Shown here: one piece after another, positions 20,615 to 32,790 of the stretch
Layout: each line of letters begins with the position of its first letter
Numbering within the stretch: the first letter of the stretch is position 1
Assembly: GCF_025244665.1 (NCBI RefSeq)
Contig: NZ_CP104205.1
Location: 2,229,001-2,293,000 of the forward strand
From: Maribacter litopenaei
GTDB lineage: Bacteria > Bacteroidota > Bacteroidia > Flavobacteriales > Flavobacteriaceae
Direction: 5' to 3'
DNA length: 64,000 nucleotides
The notes under the pieces: model-generated
What the model was told of the DNA's origin: nothing
Database searches by the model: none
Seen by the model: only the letters and a program-made list of their open reading frames with translations
Made by a program: the position numbers and the translations under genes

Positions 20615-22127
20615 ATGAAACTAAAAACTTTTGGTTTACTACTCGTCTTGCTTTCTTATGGAGTACAAGCCCAAACCGTACAGACGAAAGATGGAATAGT
20701 AAAAGGCTACACCAGTAACGATATCCAAATTTTTAAGGGAATCCCCTTCGCCCAGCCTCCGGTAGGAGATTTACGATGGAAGGCACCACAAGCCGTCACA
20801 CCATGGGAAGGAGTAAAGGAATGTACAGAATTTGGGCCAAGCCCTATCCAAAACAAACCGGAACCCTTCCTATGTTGGATCAGAAGAATTTATTGCCAAG
20901 CCGAGCCTCTGAGCGAGGATTGCCTGTATCTTAATGTTTGGACTCCAGTAAAAACCGAAACCGAAAAACTTCCCGTATTTGTATGGATCTATGGGGGTGG
21001 ATTAAGTTCCGGGTCTGCTAATTGCGATATCTATGATGGCGCCCAAATGGCAGAACAAGGTGTTGTTTATGTGAGTATCAACTATCGTGTTGGGGTTTTG
21101 GGTTTCATGGCGCATCCTGAGTTGAGTGCCGAATCTGGTCATGATGCTTCGGGCAACTATGGGTTTATGGATCAGTTACAGGCCTTAAAATGGGTCAAGA
21201 ACAATATAGCAGCTTTTGGAGGTGATCCTAACAATGTAACTATTGCCGGTCAATCTGCCGGTTCCTTTAGTGTTAATGCCCAAATAGCTTCGCCTTTAGC
21301 GGAAGGGTATTTTCAAAAAGCCATTACCCAAAGCGGGGGGATTTTAAGCGGTCGCTTAATGCAAGATTTACCTACTGCCGAGCAACAAGGATTGACTTTC
21401 CAAAAACTGGCTGGAGCTAACTCCATATCGGATTTACGAAAAATACCTGCGGACGAGCTTCAAAAAATGAGTTCGCAGCGAGAGGCTGGCAGATTTGGTG
21501 TGGTCTTGGACGATTACTTCCTTCCTACCGATATATTGCGGTATTTTAAAGACGGAAAACAAAATCAGGTTTCCGTGCTTTCCGGTTGGTTACCTGGTGA
21601 TGCGGCCTTATTTCCTGTCAATAATGTAACTACGGAATCCTTTAAACAAGATGCCTTCAAAAATTATGGGGACAGGACGGGTGAATTTCCGGAGTATTTT
21701 CCCGCCAATACCAATGAAGAGGCCGCAGAGTCACAAAAAAAACTGAATCTTTTGAATTTTGCAGGCGTTCCTAGTTACCTATTGGCAAAATACATGGAAA
21801 AGGATGTTTGGCTCTACGAGTATGTTCATGTGCCCACGGATAAACCAGGTTTTCCCAATTACGGTGCCTTTCATACCTCGGAAGTCCCTTTTGCGCTTCA
21901 TACCTTGGATCCAATGGGATAGGGCTTGGAATCCTGAGGAACGCACCCTGGAGGATCAAATGTCAGGTTATTGGGTCAATTTTGCCAAATCCGGTAACCC
22001 CAATGGTGAAAACCTACCACAATGGGAACCTTATGATGTTAACAATGGAAGCATCATGGTTTTTGATACGGGTGATTTAGGTATGCAAAACAGATACAAG
22101 GATGAATTTGAATTCTTGACGAATTGA
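20615..22127 (+). CDS. Secreted type B carboxylesterase family protein, one frameshift
   Basis: A 503-residue carboxylesterase/lipase after correction. A signal peptide (MKLKTFGLLLVLLSYGVQAQ) is followed by the family start VQTKDGIVKGY and KGIPFAQPPVGDLRW. SEDCLYLNVWTP is the carboxylesterase type B signature, the oxyanion loop is YGGGLSSG, and the nucleophile elbow is TIAGQSAGSFSV. The frame changes at GGATCC (21907-21912); GGACC would restore LDQWDRAWNPEERT. It starts 18 bases after the double esterase, so the two are co-transcribed. The activity fits ester removal from hydroxycinnamates or acetylated sugars. Confidence 0.88.
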
Positions 22128-22149
22128 TATCGATATCACTTCAGAAAAC

Positions 22150-22179
22150 AAAAAGGCCCGCTTTAGAGCGGGCCTTTTT
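22150..22179. terminator. Strong bidirectional terminator
   Basis: A 13-bp perfect stem (AAAAAGGCCCGCT with its complement) closes a TTAG tetraloop, with A and T tracts on the two sides. It lies between the convergent carboxylesterase and nrdA genes and can end transcription from both directions. Confidence 0.92.
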
Positions 22180-22196
22180 GCTGTTATATCATACGA

Positions 22197-24003
22197 TTAT
22201 GCTTCACAACTAGCACATTCCTTCTTTTGTTTGAACTTCTGTGCCGCGTTCATACTATGTTGATAGTACAATGATTTTAACCCTAGCTTCCAAGCGGTTA
22301 CGTGGATTTTGTTAATTTCTTTCACCGGCATTTACTGGATGCACTATAATGTTTACGGACTGACCTTGGTCAATATGATTTTGTCTATTGGCCGCCTGAT
22401 AGATAATATCCATCTGATCGATCTCGGAATAGGTTTTGAACACCGCTTTCTCCTCTTCGGTTAAGAAATCCAAATGCTGAACGGATCCATCAAAGTCACG
22501 GATACTTCTCCAAACCTCCGTAGTGTTCATTCCCTTTTCTTCCAACAAAGCTTCCAAATAAGGATTCCTTATTGTTGTTTTTACCTTGGCGATATCCTTC
22601 ACGTAGGTGTTGGATCAAATAGGTTCGATTCCTTGGGACACCTGCCCTAAAATAAAGGCGGAAGAGGTTGTAGGTGCAATCGCGTTTAATGTAGTATTTC
22701 GTCTACCGTATCCTTTTAAGACGGCTGGCTCCCCAAACTTCTCGGCTAACTCCTCAGACGCTTTATAGGACTTCTCTTTAATGGTCTTAAAGATTTCACT
22801 ATTCAAGTTATAGGCCTCTTGGCTATCGAAGGCCAACATTTTTGATTGCAGGAATGAATGCCATCCCAAAACACCTAAGCCTAAAGCGCGGTTATCTTTC
22901 GCAAAGTTGTAGGCACGTTCCATGAACAGGAAGGTCTGACGGTCACTCTCGACTATCGGAATCACGATATACCTCTAATTTTTCACAGAACTCAGTAATA
23001 ACGGCATCCAAGAAATATACCATGGTTTCCACTGCATCGGTATCCTTCCATTTATCGTAATGTAAAAGGTTTACGGAAGACAATACACAAACAAAGGATC
23101 AATTATCATTGGACGGCAACATGATTTCCGTACAGAGATTACTGGCATATATAGGATGGTTTTTATCACGATATACATCCGCGGCCCCATTGTTCGCATT
23201 GTCCTTGAAGAAAATGTAAGGATACCCCATTTCTCCCCTACGCTGCAACACTTTGGCCCGGATAGATCTTTTTTCGGTATCACCATCTACCATCTCTTGC
23301 ATCCATTGGTTGGTAACGGTCACCCCATGTGTCAGCTCCTGAATGGGATTTCCTTCGGTTCCGATTTCCAAAAACTCCTTAATATCCGGATGCTCTACCG
23401 GCAAATAAGGTGAAAAACGACCACGACGAACCGAACCTTGGCTAACTACGTCTACCATAGATTCAAACAATTGCATGATATGAACGGCCCCGGAAGCCTG
23501 ACCGTTATTTTTAACCTCGGCACCGCGATGTCTTATTTTTCCGAAATAGCCCGATGTTCCTCCACCTAATTTGGACATCATGCCCACTTCAGATTGGGTG
23601 AACAGGATATTGCCCATATCATCATCGATATGCGACCCAAAACAACTAATAGGTAAACCTCTTTGCTTACCAAAGTTGGACTCAAACCGGAGAGGCCAAT
23701 GAATAAAAACCTTCGCTCATGTAGCCATAGAACTTTTCGGAAAAACCCGGAATCTTTAAGATGGCCTCTGCCCTATCGGCAATTTCCCTTATTCGTTCCT
23801 CTCGGAGTTACCCCTTTAGTCAAATAACCTGATGCCAAAAAGTTTCGGCTGTGGTCATTCAACCAAGAAAATCCTTTTCCTTGTTCTTTTTCTCCCGACA
23901 AGTTTTTAAGTGCTTCCTTCCTAGCCTGTACCAATTGGTCAGAACTGTTTAGCACTTTCTCTTCTTGTACTTCTTTCTCTAGGTTTAGTTTTGTTTCGTT
24001 CAT
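22197..24003 (-). CDS. nrdA: Ribonucleoside-diphosphate reductase class I, catalytic subunit; six lesions
   Basis: Reduces ribonucleotides to deoxyribonucleotides. The frame is broken into five pieces but reassembles to 601 residues. Seen in order: an N-terminal block FSWLNDHSRNFLASGYL, LPISCFGSHIDDDMGNIL (one active-site Cys), GGGTSGYFGKIRHRGAEV, SNLCTEIMLPSND, and the C-terminal redox pair ECASCEA. There is no ATP-cone at its N-terminus. Lesions lie at 22323-22329, 22615-22617 (TGA for Trp), 22941-22947, 23099-23101 (TGA for Trp), 23678-23684 and 23800-23805. Five of them fit a corrupted GGACC/GGTCC and one a corrupted CCAGA. Because the enzyme is essential, I read these as consensus errors. 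The start is one base after the nrdB stop. Confidence 0.93.
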
Positions 24004-24004
24004 G

Positions 24005-25280
24005 TTAAAATAAGTCGTCGCTGGTTATACTTTGTGTTCTCTTGCTGTAGTTGATGGATCGTTTTACGAAAAAATCCCCGTGTTTGGTACCGATAATCTC
24101 GTCGTCAAACCATTCGGTCTGCGCTAAAAGCTTTTCATCTACCTCAAATATTTTGTCGATTCCTATGCTGTCCAAGGAATCGTTAAATCTCTTTTTAATG
24201 AACTCCTTCACCAAAACCTTCGGCAAAAAGTCGATTTCACCAGCCTCAAAAATCCAATCGATGATATCGCTTTCGGCCTCAAAGGCATCCTTGCACATGT
24301 CCTGAACCATGGAATGGTATTCCATATCGAACCATTACTGGATTCTCATCCTTTATGATGTTTATGATATCGATACCAAAGTCGCCATGAATTTGCTCCT
24401 CCTTGGAGGTTGCCTCAACTACATTGGATATACCTTTCAACATGTTCTTATACTTGTTAAAGGCCATGATAATCAGGAACTGAGAGAACAAGGAAACATG
24501 CTCAATGAACAAGGAGAACAAAAGTATAGACTCGGCGTATTCCTTGTGGTCCTCGCTCTTTGCATTTTTTAAAGCTGTCTCTAGGTAATGAACCCTCTTC
24601 ATGATTACGGGTTTCTTTTTTAGGTTTTTGAACTCTTGGTTCAATCCTAAAATTTCCGAGAAGATGGGAATAGGCATCATGATGTCGTACCTCACTTTCC
24701 GCAAAGGTCGCACCTACAGATCCAATCTCCGGCTTTGGCATTTTGTGATAGATATCGCCCCAAAAACTCTTTACCGCTACTTCTATTTGTGAAATGGCCA
24801 ACATCGTGTTTTTTATGGCACTACGCTCGGTATCCGTAAGACGGGTCTTAAAATCTTGGATATCACTTGTAAAATTAAACTCCGTGTGAATCCAATATGA
24901 ATGCCTTATGGCTGGTACATACTCGTACAACGCCGGATATTCGTAAGGTTTTAAATTGATACGTTTCTCGAAAATATTTGACTTTCTCTTCGGGCCTGTT
25001 CATTTCTATAAAGAATGTATGCCTTGGCAACATCAAAAAAGCCACCTTCCATTAATTTCTTCTCTACAAAATCCTGTACCTCCTCTACCGTAGGTTTGTA
25101 TGCAGGATCTGCTTTTTTCCTTTCCAAAAGGGCTGAATAAACAGTTTCGGAAATTTTTTCGGCATCACCAGGACCACCAAGTTCCACAGCGGTCATGGCC
25201 TTTAAAATTGCATTCGTGATCTTGTGTAATTGAAAGGGTTTAGTAGTAAAGTCCCTTTTGATGACTTCCGTTATCTCCAT
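24005..25280 (-). CDS. nrdB: Ribonucleotide reductase radical subunit with N-terminal ATP-cone; three lesions
   Basis: After correction, a 424-residue fusion. Residues 1-105 form an ATP-cone (VIKRDFTTKPFQLHKITNAI, with VEEVQDFVEKKLM later). The ferritin-like radical domain follows: RHSYWIHTEFNF, ESEVRHHDAYSHLLE with Glu/His metal ligands, EEQIHGDFGIDI and AFEAESDIIDWIFE. The tail SITSDDLF is the peptide that docks in NrdA. Lesions lie near 24958-24965, at 24656-24661 (CCGAGA for CCAGA) and at 24336-24341 (extra base in a CCAGA context). The first one falls between cone and core, so a naive annotation would split this into two genes. In Leeuwenhoekiella blandensis such a cone on NrdB controls enzyme activity through subunit tetramerisation; the same regulation is inferred here. 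Confidence 0.92.
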
Positions 25281-25698
25281 GTTAATAAAAGGTTAAAATG
25301 AAACTATTTTCGAGAGGTATAAAGGTCAAATTTTTAGTCCTTAGATGGTAGGTCGCTCTCTTTAGTTTTTCAACAGTTTTATCAACAATGATTTTTTAAA
25401 ATATCAAAAACGATATAATTTAATTTATATAAACATTTGTTATTCAGATATTTACAATCCAACAAATGAAGTTACATATAAGGTAGATCGTCTTTTTTTA
25501 ATTCTTTCCGTCATTTAAAAACACGATTCAAACCCACATTTAAAGACATGTAAAAAGTATGTTAAGGTACTTGCCTAACATAGTGGGAAATAGCCCTGGC
25601 AGTCAGGGTGTAATTTTTAAAAATGTATCCACTTTTCACTTCAATTTTAAACGCAAAAAAATATTTCTAGTAAAATTTTAAGTGCAAAGAATTTAAAA
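25281..25698. other. Upstream region of nrdBA, 418 bases
   Basis: The left end carries a candidate nrdBA promoter (separate entry). The rest is very AT-rich with no open frame of note. A small hairpin, CCCTG-GCAGT-CAGGG, lies at 25594-25608 with a short T run after it on the plus strand; it is about 90 bases past the pcaF stop and may be a weak terminator for pcaF. Confidence 0.45.
25299..25330 (-). promoter_or_regulatory. Candidate Bacteroidetes-type promoter of nrdBA
   Basis: On the minus strand a TTTG (25327-25330) precedes TAGTTTCA (25299-25306) by 20 bases. This is close to the Bacteroidetes primary-sigma consensus TTTG and TAnnTTTG, with one mismatch in the -7 box. It ends about 18 bases before the nrdB start codon. 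Pattern match only. Confidence 0.4.
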
Positions 25699-26908
25699 TT
25701 ATGAAACATTCTCGATGACCATCGCATACCCCATACCGACACCCACACACATAGTGGCCAAACCATATTTTCCACCGCTTCTGACCAATTGATTTGCGGC
25801 AGCTTGAACGATACGGGTTCCGGACATGCCCAAGGGGTGGCCAATGGCAATGGCCCCACCGTTCGGGTTGATTCGTGGGTCATCGTCCGTCAACCCCAAT
25901 TCACGGGTACAGGTCAAGGATTGCGCGGCAAAGGCCTCGTTGAACTCCATCACATTTATGTCTTTTAACGTAAGTCCCGTTTTCTCCAATACTTTCTTGG
26001 TGGCGTACACCGGACCAATACCCATGATTACGGGTTCCACCCCTACCACGGCCGAGGCTACGATTCTAGCTTTGGGTGTTAGTCCATATTTTTTAAGGGC
26101 TTCTTCCGATACCACCAGCATTGCGGCAGCCCCATCGTTCAATCCCGAGGCATTCCCGGCCGTGACCGTACCTTCAAGTTTAAATACCGTACGCAGCGTA
26201 GCCAATTTTTCAAGGGAAGTATCGGGACGGATAAATTCATCTTGGTCCACCATCACCGGATTTCCTTTTCTCTGTGGAATGGCTACCGGACAAATCTCTT
26301 CAGCCAAACGGCCTTCCTTTTGTGCGGCCGCAGCTTTCATTTGGGAACGATACGCGAACAAATCCTGGTCATCCCGACTGATCGAAAACATTTCCGCCAA
26401 GTTTTCCGCGGTAATTCCCATCGCGTCGGTGCCATACATTTCATGAAGCTTCTTGTTTACAAAACGCCAGCCGAAACTGGAATCTTCCATTTTGGCATCG
26501 TTGCCAAAGGCTGTGGAAGCTTTTGATATCACATAAGGTCCGCGGGACATATGTTCCATACCTCCTACAATAAATACATCACCATCGTTCGCCTTTATCG
26601 CCCGATTGGCATGCACAATGGCCGACATCCCGAGAAGAACATAACCTATTTACAGTTTCACCCGGTACGGTATAGGGCAATCCGGCCAACAGCAGCGCCA
26701 TGCGTGCCACATTCCGATTGTCCTCACCGGCCTGATTATGACACCCCAAAATAACATCGTCTATGGCTTCTTTGGGCAGGTTAGGATATTTCTCAAGCAA
26801 GGCCTTCATAGGAATAGCGGCCAAATCATCGGCGCGAACAGTTGCTAGGACTCCTCTAAAACTTCCTATGGGCGTACGTACTGCGTCTACAATATATGCT
26901 TCTTTCAT
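25699..26908 (-). CDS. pcaF: 3-oxoadipyl-CoA thiolase / acetyl-CoA acyltransferase, one frameshift
   Basis: Last step of the beta-ketoadipate pathway: cleaves 3-oxoadipyl-CoA to succinyl-CoA and acetyl-CoA. The ATG at 26908 gives MKEAYIVDAVRTPIGSFRG, the usual thiolase start. The active-site Cys lies in VNRLCSSGM, which is split by the frameshift. Later motifs are NEAFAAQSL, NPNGGAIAIGHPLGMSG with the catalytic His, and CVGVGMGYAMV with the second catalytic Cys. CCGAGA at 26630-26635 fits CCAGA; correction gives 402 residues. It follows the CoA-transferase gene in the pca operon. Other acyl-CoA thiolases are similar, so the symbol rests on context. Confidence 0.88.
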
Positions 26909-26930
26909 TGTGTTTTGGTTGTTGGTTGTT
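26909..26930 (-). promoter_or_regulatory. A/C-rich 5' leader repeat before pcaF
   Basis: The bases just before the ATG read AACAACCAACAACCAAAAC on the minus strand. Nearly the same leader precedes the chorismate mutase (36434) and MFS (37899) genes. No Shine-Dalgarno sequence is present. Confidence 0.45.
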
Positions 26931-26940
26931 CCCTTCAGCT

Positions 26941-26980
26941 TCACTTCGACTACGCTCAGTGGCCGCGCTCAGGACAGGCG
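26941..26980. repeat. Degenerate intergenic palindromic repeat
   Basis: Contains CTTCGACTACGCTCAGTGG followed by a second GCGCTCAGGACAGG arm. It is a divergent relative of the CTCGACTGCGCTCG repeat family found in other gaps of the aromatic island. Confidence 0.55.
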
Positions 26981-27053
26981 TTGTTCGTTTTTGGTAAAAT
27001 AATAATTCACATTTAACTTATCACTTTTAACTCAGAACTTGAATTTGTATTTG

Positions 27054-28403
27054 TTATTTCAACCGTTCTACAAATTTGGCCTCTGTCTTTGCCCTCACTT
27101 CCTCCGGACTGCTCCCCGGCAATATCTCCGTTAATGTTAACTGGCCGTCTATGAACTTGAAAACGGCCAATTCGGTAATTAGCACGTCCACGCAGCCAAA
27201 ATCGGTTACAGGCAAGGTACAATTTTCTACCACTTTGGAGTTCCCCGCCCTATCCGTATGGCTTAGGGTAATAATCAACTTTTTGGCCCCGGCGGCCAAA
27301 TCCATAGCACCCCCGACGCCCAATAACGGTTTTCCCGGTACTGCCCAATTGGCCAAGTTGGCCCTGGTATCCACTTCCAAACCGCCCATAATGGCCACAT
27401 CGATATGTCCGCCACGGATCATGGCAAAACTATCGGCACTATCAAAATAACTGCTTCCCGGTAAGGCCGTTACGGGTACCTTTCCTGCATTGACCGGATA
27501 ATACATCGCCCCACGCCCATCGGCCGGTTCCGGGCCTACCCCTAACATCCCGTTTTCGGTATGAAGGATGATACCATCCTCGGGTTTGATCAAATCGGCC
27601 ACCAAGGTTGGGATACCAATGCCTAAATTCACTACATCCCCTTTCTCCAATTCCGCAAAGGCCCTTTTTGCCATGTTCAATCGCTTCTCATCGGTTACTT
27701 TGGAAGACCCAACTGATGCGGAAATGCCCAAATCGGATTCGGATAATTTTCGTTCTACCAAATAATCCACAAAGTTCCCTGGGGTATGGATGTGATTGGG
27801 GTCGATGCCTCCCACAGGTACAATTTCCTGTACCTCCGCAATCACCAAATCCGCCGCGGTCGCCATAGCCCTATTAAAGTTTTGCTCTGTCATACGATAT
27901 TGAAGGTTCCCGGCAGTATCCGCTTTCCAAGCCCTGACGAAGGCGACATTCCCACGGATTCCCTCTATAAACACCTGCTCCTTTCCATTTAGGATTTTTG
28001 TTTCCCGACCTTCCGCAATCAAGGTTCCTGCCGATGTAGGGGTGTAAAATCCGCCAATACCAGCTCCCCCAGCACGAATGGCCTCCGCCAACGTACCCTG
28101 AGGTAGCAACTCATACTCTACTTTACCTTCCTGCGCAGCTTTCACCGCTTCCGGGTTGGAGGTAAAAAAGGAACCGATCATTTTTTTGAGCTGTCCGTTA
28201 TTGAGCAATCGTCCGCCGCCCATATTGGGTTCTCCCACATTATTGGCAATATAGGTAAGGTTCTTGGTGGTTGTTTCCGCAAGGGTATGTACAATGTTCA
28301 CGGGATTGCCGGTCATACCAAAGCCTCCGGCCAAAATCACATCCCCATCCTTTACCATCGCCGCCGCTTCTTGGGCCGTTATTACAGGTACCGTTTTCAT
28401 CAT
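27054..28403 (-). CDS. 3-oxoadipate CoA-transferase, fused alpha and beta subunits
   Basis: A 449-residue single-chain CoA-transferase. The alpha half (about 1-225) has [12 protein letters not shown] and [15 protein letters not shown]. The beta half (about 240-449) has [14 protein letters not shown] and the catalytic Glu in [11 protein letters not shown]. In proteobacteria these are separate PcaI and PcaJ proteins; fusion is common in eukaryotic SCOT enzymes and some bacteria. It activates 3-oxoadipate with succinyl-CoA. The frame is intact. It lies between pobA and pcaF in the same operon. Acetoacetate could be an alternative substrate. Confidence 0.87.
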   Translation of the reverse strand: MMKTVPVITAQEAAAMVKDGDVILAGGFGMTGNPVNIVHTLAETTTKNLTYIANNVGEPNMGGGRLLNNGQLKKMIGSFFTSNPEAVKAAQEGKVEYELLPQGTLAEAIRAGGAGIGGFYTPTSAGTLIAEGRETKILNGKEQVFIEGIRGNVAFVRAWKADTAGNLQYRMTEQNFNRAMATAADLVIAEVQEIVPVGGIDPNHIHTPGNFVDYLVERKLSESDLGISASVGSSKVTDEKRLNMAKRAFAELEKGDVVNLGIGIPTLVADLIKPEDGIILHTENGMLGVGPEPADGRGAMYYPVNAGKVPVTALPGSSYFDSADSFAMIRGGHIDVAIMGGLEVDTRANLANWAVPGKPLLGVGGAMDLAAGAKKLIITLSHTDRAGNSKVVENCTLPVTDFGCVDVLITELAVFKFIDGQLTLTEILPGSSPEEVRAKTEAKFVERLK

Positions 28404-28409
28404 AGGATT

Positions 28410-29615
<1,206 letters not shown>

Positions 29616-30747
29616 CTAATATGCTATTCCAAATTCTTTAAACACTTCCTCGGCACTATGCATCGCCTCATTCGCCGCTGGTAGTCCGCAATAAATACCC
29701 GATTGTAAAATGACCTCCTTTATTTCCTCTATGGTGACACCATTGTTGAACGCGGCCCGAACATGCATTTGAAACTCCGGTTTCCGGTTCAAGGGAATCA
29801 GCATGGCCAAGGTAATCAAGCTCCGTTGGTGTTTGGGTAGACCCGGCCGGGTCCAAATCTCGCCCCAGGCGTAATGGGAAATGAATTCCTGAAAATCGGT
29901 ATTGAATTCATTTTTATTACCGTTTGCTCTATCAACATGCGAATTGCCCAACACCGTTCTCCGAACATGCATCCCCCTATCAAAAGTATCCTCACCTACA
30001 ATAAAGTTTATCAACGTTTCAGCATAATAGGTAGGTAATTCCGTACTTGGCAAATGCCTGGCCTTAAACACTTTGAGTTGCGCGTTCGGAATCGTTGCTT
30101 GCATGTTTTCAGCTTGGGCTACATTGGTCACTTCATCGGCATCACCCGTAATGACCAAGGTCTCTACCGATATGTTCTTGATATCCTCCCTAAAATCGGC
30201 CGCGCCTATAGCGGAACAGCAACCTGTATATCCAGTGATGTTGTTGGCCGAAAATATATTTGTCATTTCCGCTACGCGGGATGGGTTCGTTTTATGAAAT
30301 GCTTCGGTAAACCACTTTTGCATCGTACCATCTACGATAGCTGCCATACCTTCCTTTTCTAACAAGTCGATACGCTCGTTCCAACCTTCTGTAGTGCCTA
30401 TTTTCGAATTGGTATTACTAAGGATCAATTTGTGCAATCGCCCCGGATGGTGGATACCCAAGTACTGTCCGATGAGCCCGCCCATGGACAAGCCGCAGAA
30501 ATACACTTTTTCTATGTGTAGTGAGTCCAAGAGGTCGATAACATCCTGCCCGAGCATGGCAATGGTATAGGATCCTTCCGTAACTTCGCTTTTGCCGTGT
30601 CCCCGAGTATCGTATTGCAATACCCTAAAATAAGGGAGCAAATAGGGCACCAATTCATTCCACATAGTCAGAGTCCGCACCCAAGGAATTGGAGAACATC
30701 AGCACGGGACTGTTGGGGGTTCCCTGAATTTTGTAATTCGTCTTCAT
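29616..30747 (-). CDS. pcaL: Fused 3-oxoadipate enol-lactonase and 4-carboxymuconolactone decarboxylase (PcaL type), one frameshift
   Basis: A 376-residue bifunctional enzyme after correction. The N-terminal alpha/beta hydrolase (PcaD) has VLQYDTRGHGKSEV, nucleophile FCGLSMGGLIGQYLG and an ARHLPSTE histidine. The C-terminal 115 residues are a PcaC decarboxylase (GEIWTRPGLPKHQRSLITLA, then FNNGVTIEEIKEVILQSGIYCG). The start at 30747 (MKTNYKIQGTPNSPVLMF) is out of frame with the body; GGACC in place of GGACTC (plus-strand 30669-30676) restores SNSLGADLTMWNELVPY. The order here, D then C, matches fusions described as PcaL. It performs two consecutive steps of the protocatechuate branch. Confidence 0.9.
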
Positions 30748-30777
30748 AATTTTTGATTTCTATTAAAATAAAACCAT

Positions 30778-30875
30778 TGTCCGGTCGAGCGCAGTCGAGA
30801 CCTAATTCAATTTCTTGATGTCCATGAACCCCTCGACTCCACTTCGACTCCGCTCAGTGTCCACTCTCGGGGGGA
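30778..30875. repeat. Palindromic repeats in the pcaL-pcaB gap
   Basis: One clean copy, GTCCGGTCGAGCGCAGTCGA, at 30778-30797, then a divergent copy in the opposite direction (CTTCGACTCCGCTCAGTGTCC) near 30843. They lie in the gap between pcaB and pcaL and may form hairpins in the operon mRNA. Confidence 0.7.
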
Positions 30876-30925
30876 AATCACACAAATCAATATGAAAAAA
30901 TTCCATAAGTAAAGACTTAATCATT

Positions 30926-32239
30926 CTATGAACTATATTTCTTCAAAATTTCCTCCACCCATTCCACACTATGCCCTATGGCGTTCTCCGGTTGAAAGAG
31001 GGCTTCCAAGTCCGCAATGTCCGGAAAGGCCTCCTGCACTACCTCCTTTAAATGTCGCTTTTCAGCCAAGGCCGTTTTACAGGCTTTTTTCACGGCTTCG
31101 TGCGCCTGCATCCTTCCGATGGATTTGGAAAGGTGCAGCGATACTTTTTCCGCATAAATGAGTCCGCCCGTCATTTCAATATTCCTCAGCATATGTTCCG
31201 GTTGCACTTCCAGGTTCTGTATCAGGTCCACACTTTTTTCCAAGGAACCGGCGGTAAGCCCCATCAATTGGGTCAGGGTTTCCCATTCCGCATGCCAATA
31301 ACCGGCAGAGCGTTCGTGTTCCTGCACCATGGCCGATAACATGGTACTCACCAAACCCGGTGTTCGGGTGCTGTTACTCAATATTAGAGCGCAGGTCACG
31401 GGATTCCGTTTGTGTGGCATGGTACTGGAGCCTCCCTTTCCTTCGGCGGCGCCTTCATAGGCTTCGGCAATTTCAGTCTGCATCATCAGGGAAATATCCT
31501 TGGCAATTTTTCCCAAGGAACCGCTCAGCACACCCAAGGCACTGGCAAAATCCACCAGGCTTGAACGGTCTGCCTGCCAGGGAAATGCCGGGGACAAGCC
31601 CAAAATCTCGGCACATTTTTCTTGCACGGAGGTGGTGATGCCTGCATTACCGCTGCCCACGGCCCCGCCCAACTGTATTTTAAACAGTCCCGATGTCAAT
31701 TTCTGCAATCGGTTTTTAGCATATGAGACCGACCGTAGCCAACCCGCCGTTTTCAATCCAAAGGTAATCGGTTTTGCCTGTTGCAACAGGGTACGCCCGA
31801 TCATCAAGGTGTGTTTGTGTTCTTTGGTTAGTGCAACTAGGGCCGATTCCAAAGCCGTCAATTTACCCTCCAACCAACTCATATAGTCCTTGATGGCCAG
31901 CACGGTGGCCGTATCGATGATATCCTGACTCGTGGCCCCGTAATGTACATATTTGGAGGCCTCAAAATCCACATTCTTGATGACCTTGGTCAATTGCTGC
32001 ACCAAGGGAATGGCCACATTGCCGCCAAGCACCACTTCCTCCTTCAACTTGTTGGCATCAATAAAATCGACCTTGCAACTAGCAGTGATGACAGCAGCCG
32101 CTTCTTTGGGGATAATGCCCAAATCGGCCTGAGCCTGGGCCAAAGCCGCTTCCACCTGTAGGAGATAGGCGATGGATTGCGTATCGGAGAACATCCGATT
32201 GACCGCATCCGCATAAAAGGTTTCTGAATAGAGCGACAT
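30926..32239 (-). CDS. pcaB: 3-carboxy-cis,cis-muconate cycloisomerase
   Basis: A 437-residue member of the fumarase/aspartase superfamily, uninterrupted. It has YVHYGATSQDIIDTATVL near residue 100, the catalytic-loop signature GGSSTMPHKRNPVTC near residue 270, and a PcaB-type N-terminus (SLYSETFYADAVNRMFSD). It converts the ring-cleavage product of protocatechuate to gamma-carboxymuconolactone. Adenylosuccinate lyases share the fold, but position between pcaG and pcaL settles the assignment. It starts 6 bases after the pcaG stop. Confidence 0.93.
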   Translation of the reverse strand: MSLYSETFYADAVNRMFSDTQSIAYLLQVEAALAQAQADLGIIPKEAAAVITASCKVDFIDANKLKEEVVLGGNVAIPLVQQLTKVIKNVDFEASKYVHYGATSQDIIDTATVLAIKDYMSWLEGKLTALESALVALTKEHKHTLMIGRTLLQQAKPITFGLKTAGWLRSVSYAKNRLQKLTSGLFKIQLGGAVGSGNAGITTSVQEKCAEILGLSPAFPWQADRSSLVDFASALGVLSGSLGKIAKDISLMMQTEIAEAYEGAAEGKGGSSTMPHKRNPVTCALILSNSTRTPGLVSTMLSAMVQEHERSAGYWHAEWETLTQLMGLTAGSLEKSVDLIQNLEVQPEHMLRNIEMTGGLIYAEKVSLHLSKSIGRMQAHEAVKKACKTALAEKRHLKEVVQEAFPDIADLEALFQPENAIGHSVEWVEEILKKYSS

Positions 32240-32245
32240 AGGCTT

Positions 32246-32782
32246 TTACACTTGAAAAAAGACGGTTTCCAATTCCCCTTGCATATGGATATCGAACACA
32301 TATCCCCTATCTGTTTTTTGGGCAATTAAGGTTTTTCTCCTAGCTTCGGGTACGGCCTTGAGGGTCTCATCCGTAGTATTCAATTCCTCATCGGAAAAAT
32401 AAATGCGCGTGTAGGAATGTAATAACTGCCCCCGCATAAAAAGGATGACATTGATAAAAGGCGCCTGCCCGTCTACCGAGGTTGGCTTGATCGTGGTGAA
32501 CTCAAAACTGTTATCCGGTTTTGTGCCTGTGCCATACCGACCGAACAATCGGTTTTCGCCATCGTTCAACCAAAGTTCCACCATGGCGTCGTTGATGGGA
32601 TTCCCCTCCCCGTCCAACACTTTTCCGGTAATGGTAAAGGCATCGTTCCGAGTATTCGGGTGCACCATAATCCCATCTACCCAGCTTTTAAAATCATAGC
32701 CATACTGCTCGGGCGTTAGCCCATAGGCAAAATACGGACCAATGGTCTGTGACGGTGTTTGAATTTTTAGTTCGGTATTCAT
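32246..32782 (-). CDS. pcaG: Protocatechuate 3,4-dioxygenase alpha subunit
   Basis: A 178-residue intradiol dioxygenase subunit. It begins with the subunit signature QTPSQTIGPYFAYGL and keeps the beta-sandwich core GKVLDGEGNPINDAMVELW and APFINVILFMRGQLLHSYTRIYF. It lacks the full iron-ligand set, as alpha subunits do. It follows pcaH by 8 bases and precedes pcaB by 6. Uninterrupted. Confidence 0.93.
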   Translation of the reverse strand: MNTELKIQTPSQTIGPYFAYGLTPEQYGYDFKSWVDGIMVHPNTRNDAFTITGKVLDGEGNPINDAMVELWLNDGENRLFGRYGTGTKPDNSFEFTTIKPTSVDGQAPFINVILFMRGQLLHSYTRIYFSDEELNTTDETLKAVPEARRKTLIAQKTDRGYVFDIHMQGELETVFFQV

Positions 32783-32790
32783 ACTAAGTC

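Noticed and set aside
24951-25280. A stand-alone ATP-cone regulator protein (NrdR-like).
   Set aside because: There is no zinc ribbon, and the frame joins directly into NrdB after a one-base correction, giving a known architecture.
25594-25608. A small structured RNA between nrdB and pcaF.
   Set aside because: Only a 5-bp hairpin and a short T run are visible; a weak terminator or chance is more likely.
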